Source of the DNA: Longimicrobium sp.
GTDB taxonomy: Bacteria; Gemmatimonadota; Gemmatimonadetes; Longimicrobiales; Longimicrobiaceae
Assembly (NCBI GenBank): GCA_036389135.1
Contig: DASVQP010000104.1
Span: forward strand, 1 to 64,000
Length of the DNA: 64,000 nt
Reading direction: 5' to 3'
Part shown: piece after piece, positions 62,275 through 64,000 of the stretch
Layout of the letters: every line of letters begins with the position of its first letter
How positions within the stretch are numbered: the stretch's first letter is position 1
Position numbers and translations under genes: made by a program
Notes under the pieces: model-generated
Databases searched by the model: none
Told to the model about the DNA's origin: nothing
Seen by the model: the letters and a program-made list of their open reading frames with translations, nothing else

Positions 62275-62587
62275 GCACGACGTCGTCCTCGTTCGATACC
62301 CGTTCTCGGACCTGTCGGGCGCAAAGGTGAGGCCGGCTGTCGTCGTGAGCGCGGCACATCCTTCTCAGGATCTGCTGATAACCCCGCTCACGAGCCGGAC
62401 CACGGGCCTGCTGCCGGGAGAGTTCATGCTGGCGGAGTGGGCACGCAGCGGACTCCACGTGCCGACCGCCGCGAAGCGTGGGGTGTATACGATACATTCA
62501 TCGCTGGTCGCGAAGAGGCTTGGGAGTCTTCGGCCGGCTGACGGCAAACAACTGGACCAGGCCCTTAGCGCCTGGTTGGATATCTGA
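62258..62587 (+). CDS. MazF/PemK-family mRNA-interferase toxin
   Basis: A 109-residue toxin. RHDVVLVRYPFSDLSGAKVR is the MazF/PemK fold start, with RPAVVVSAAHPSQDLLITPL and TSRTTGLLPGEFML following. The catalytic region of the family (Arg of KVRPAVVV and Thr/Ser of PLTSR) is intact. It starts inside the antitoxin gene and stops 1 base before lpd. It could cleave mRNA when the antitoxin is lost. Confidence 0.88.
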   Translation: MASWSRHDVVLVRYPFSDLSGAKVRPAVVVSAAHPSQDLLITPLTSRTTGLLPGEFMLAEWARSGLHVPTAAKRGVYTIHSSLVAKRLGSLRPADGKQLDQALSAWLDI

Positions 62588-62588
62588 T

Positions 62589-63980
62589 ATGGCGGAGACA
62601 CTGGAATTCGACCTCGTCGTGCTCGGCGGCGGGCCCGGCGGGTACGTGGCGGCGATCCGCGCGGCGCAGATGGGCTTCAAGACGGCGTGCATCGAAAAGG
62701 AGCCGGCGCTGGGCGGCACCTGCCTGCGCGTGGGGTGCATCCCCAGCAAGGCGCTCCTCGACTCGTCCGAGCTCTTTGAGCAGATCCGCCACAAGGCCGA
62801 GCTGCACGGCATCCGCGTGGAGGGCGCGACCGTGGACGTCCCCACCATGCTCGCCCGCAAGGACGCGGTAGTGAAGTCGCTCACGCAGGGCGTCGCCGGG
62901 CTATTCAAGAAGAACAAGATCGAGTGGATCAGGGGCTTCGGGCGCATGACCTCGCCGGAGACCATCGAGGTGACGGGGGAGAGCGGCACGCAGACGGTGC
63001 GCGGGAAGACGATCATCCTGGCGCCGGGCTCCGTCCCCGTCGAGCTCCCCTTCCTGAAGTTCGACCATGAGCGGATCATCGACTCCACCGGCGCGCAGTT
63101 CATCCCCGCCGTCCCGGAGCACCTGGTGATCGTGGGCGGCGGCGTGATCGGGATGGAGCTGGGGAGCGTCTGGCTGCGGCTGGGCGCCAAGGTCACCATC
63201 CTGGAGGCGATGCCCACCATCCTCACCGGCCTGGACGGCGAGGTGGTGAAGACGGCGGACCGCGTCTTCCGCAAGCAGGGCTTCGACATCCGCACCGGCG
63301 CGCGCGTGACCGGCGCGGAGCGGCAGGGCGACAAAGTCGTGGTCAGCGTCGAAGGTCAGGACTCAATCGAGGCGGACTACCTTCTGGTGTCGGTCGGGCG
63401 GCGCGCTTACACGGAAGGGATGGGCTTCGCGGAGGCCGGGATCCGCATGGAGCGCGGCGTGATCCAGGTGGATACCCGATACCACACCGGCGTCGGCAAC
63501 GTGTACGCCATCGGCGACGCGATCGGCGGGCGGATGCTGGCGCACAAGGCGGAGGACGAGGGCGTGGCCGCGGTGGAGATCGCCGCGGGGAAGCACGGCC
63601 ACGTCAACTACGACGCCGTCGCCAACATCGTCTACACCTGGCCCGAGATCGCCTCCGTCGGCGCCACCGAGGAGGAGCTGAAGGCGCAGGGGATCGAGTA
63701 CAAGACCGGCAAGTTCCCCTTCCTGGCCAACGGACGCGCCAAGGCGATGGGCGAGACCGACGGCTTCGTGAAGATACTGGCCGACGCCCGCACGGACCGG
63801 ATGCTGGGTGCGCACATCATCGGCCCGCGCGCCTCGGACCTGATCGCGCAGCTCGCCACCGCCATCGAGTTCCAGGCCTCCGCCGAGGACATCGCGCGCA
63901 CGGTCCACGCGCACCCGACGCTGCCCGAGGCGGTGAAGGAAGCCGCGCTGGGGGTGGATGGAAGGATGATCCACCTGTAG
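62589..63980 (+). CDS. lpdA: Dihydrolipoamide dehydrogenase (E3)
   Basis: FAD enzyme that reoxidises lipoamide for the 2-oxoglutarate complex. DLVVLGGGPGGYVAAIRAAQ binds FAD. The redox disulfide is in GTCLRVGCIPSKALL (asparagine of the usual CLNVGC is arginine here). HLVIVGGGVIGMELGSVWLR binds NAD, and the C-terminal HAHPTLPEAVKEAAL has the catalytic His-Glu. The ATG at 62589 gives 463 residues. It begins 1 bp after the toxin stop, so its translation is coupled to the toxin-antitoxin pair. Confidence 0.96.
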   Translation: MAETLEFDLVVLGGGPGGYVAAIRAAQMGFKTACIEKEPALGGTCLRVGCIPSKALLDSSELFEQIRHKAELHGIRVEGATVDVPTMLARKDAVVKSLTQGVAGLFKKNKIEWIRGFGRMTSPETIEVTGESGTQTVRGKTIILAPGSVPVELPFLKFDHERIIDSTGAQFIPAVPEHLVIVGGGVIGMELGSVWLRLGAKVTILEAMPTILTGLDGEVVKTADRVFRKQGFDIRTGARVTGAERQGDKVVVSVEGQDSIEADYLLVSVGRRAYTEGMGFAEAGIRMERGVIQVDTRYHTGVGNVYAIGDAIGGRMLAHKAEDEGVAAVEIAAGKHGHVNYDAVANIVYTWPEIASVGATEEELKAQGIEYKTGKFPFLANGRAKAMGETDGFVKILADARTDRMLGAHIIGPRASDLIAQLATAIEFQASAEDIARTVHAHPTLPEAVKEAALGVDGRMIHL

Positions 63981-64000
63981 GATCGCGTGGTTGGTTCGAT

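Overview
This is a very G+C-rich bacterial chromosome segment. It encodes an outer membrane (TamA/TamB, lipoproteins, a propeller plus barrel protein), often uses GTG or TTG starts, and carries many short dispersed intergenic repeats. The overall style suggests a Gram-negative soil bacterium of the Gemmatimonadota, perhaps Longimicrobium-like. That placement is inferred from gene content and repeats, not proven.

Layout. 0-6 kb: a truncated ORF end, an esterase lipoprotein, a SpoU methyltransferase and prepilin peptidase pair, two coupled M48 metalloprotease lipoproteins, and thiD. 6-21 kb: a large secreted protease/propeller/barrel protein, then a peptidoglycan-recycling block on the minus strand (murQ, an unknown gene, anmK, a HEAT-like lipoprotein, nagZ, ampG, amidase), with a gamma-glutamyltransferase divergent from murQ. 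21-25 kb: ABC exporter, cytosolic histidine kinase and single-domain response regulator. 25-30 kb: erythromycin-esterase family protein, alpha-glucosidase, SGNH hydrolase, then a lower-G+C stretch with one unknown gene beside a tRNA-like fragment. 30-39 kb: proteostasis block (engB, clpX, clpP, tig, tRNA-Leu, HtrA protease, dnaK). 39-44 kb: a lower-G+C accessory stretch with a secreted S1 protease, a BsuPI-like inhibitor lipoprotein, a frameshifted small gene, a six-cysteine secreted peptide and a PrcB-like lipoprotein, followed by purine nucleoside phosphorylase. 44-57 kb: TamB/TamA, a duplicated non-coding element, a class A penicillin-binding protein and a DEAD-box helicase. 57-64 kb: an orphan HigA-like regulator and the 2-oxoglutarate dehydrogenase genes sucA, sucB and lpd, with a toxin-antitoxin pair inserted between sucB and lpd.

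How the genes work together. AmpG, NagZ, AnmK and MurQ form a nearly complete route from anhydro-muropeptides to GlcNAc-6-phosphate. Tig, ClpP, ClpX, HtrA and DnaK form a protein quality-control cluster. SucA, SucB and Lpd are the three subunits of one TCA-cycle complex. The most unusual content is non-coding: several families of palindromic repeats, assembled into mosaic islands. In this window the islands occur only next to gene 3' ends and never between divergent promoters. The 39.5-43.1 kb secreted protease/inhibitor/cysteine-peptide locus is the best candidate for an undescribed gene system.
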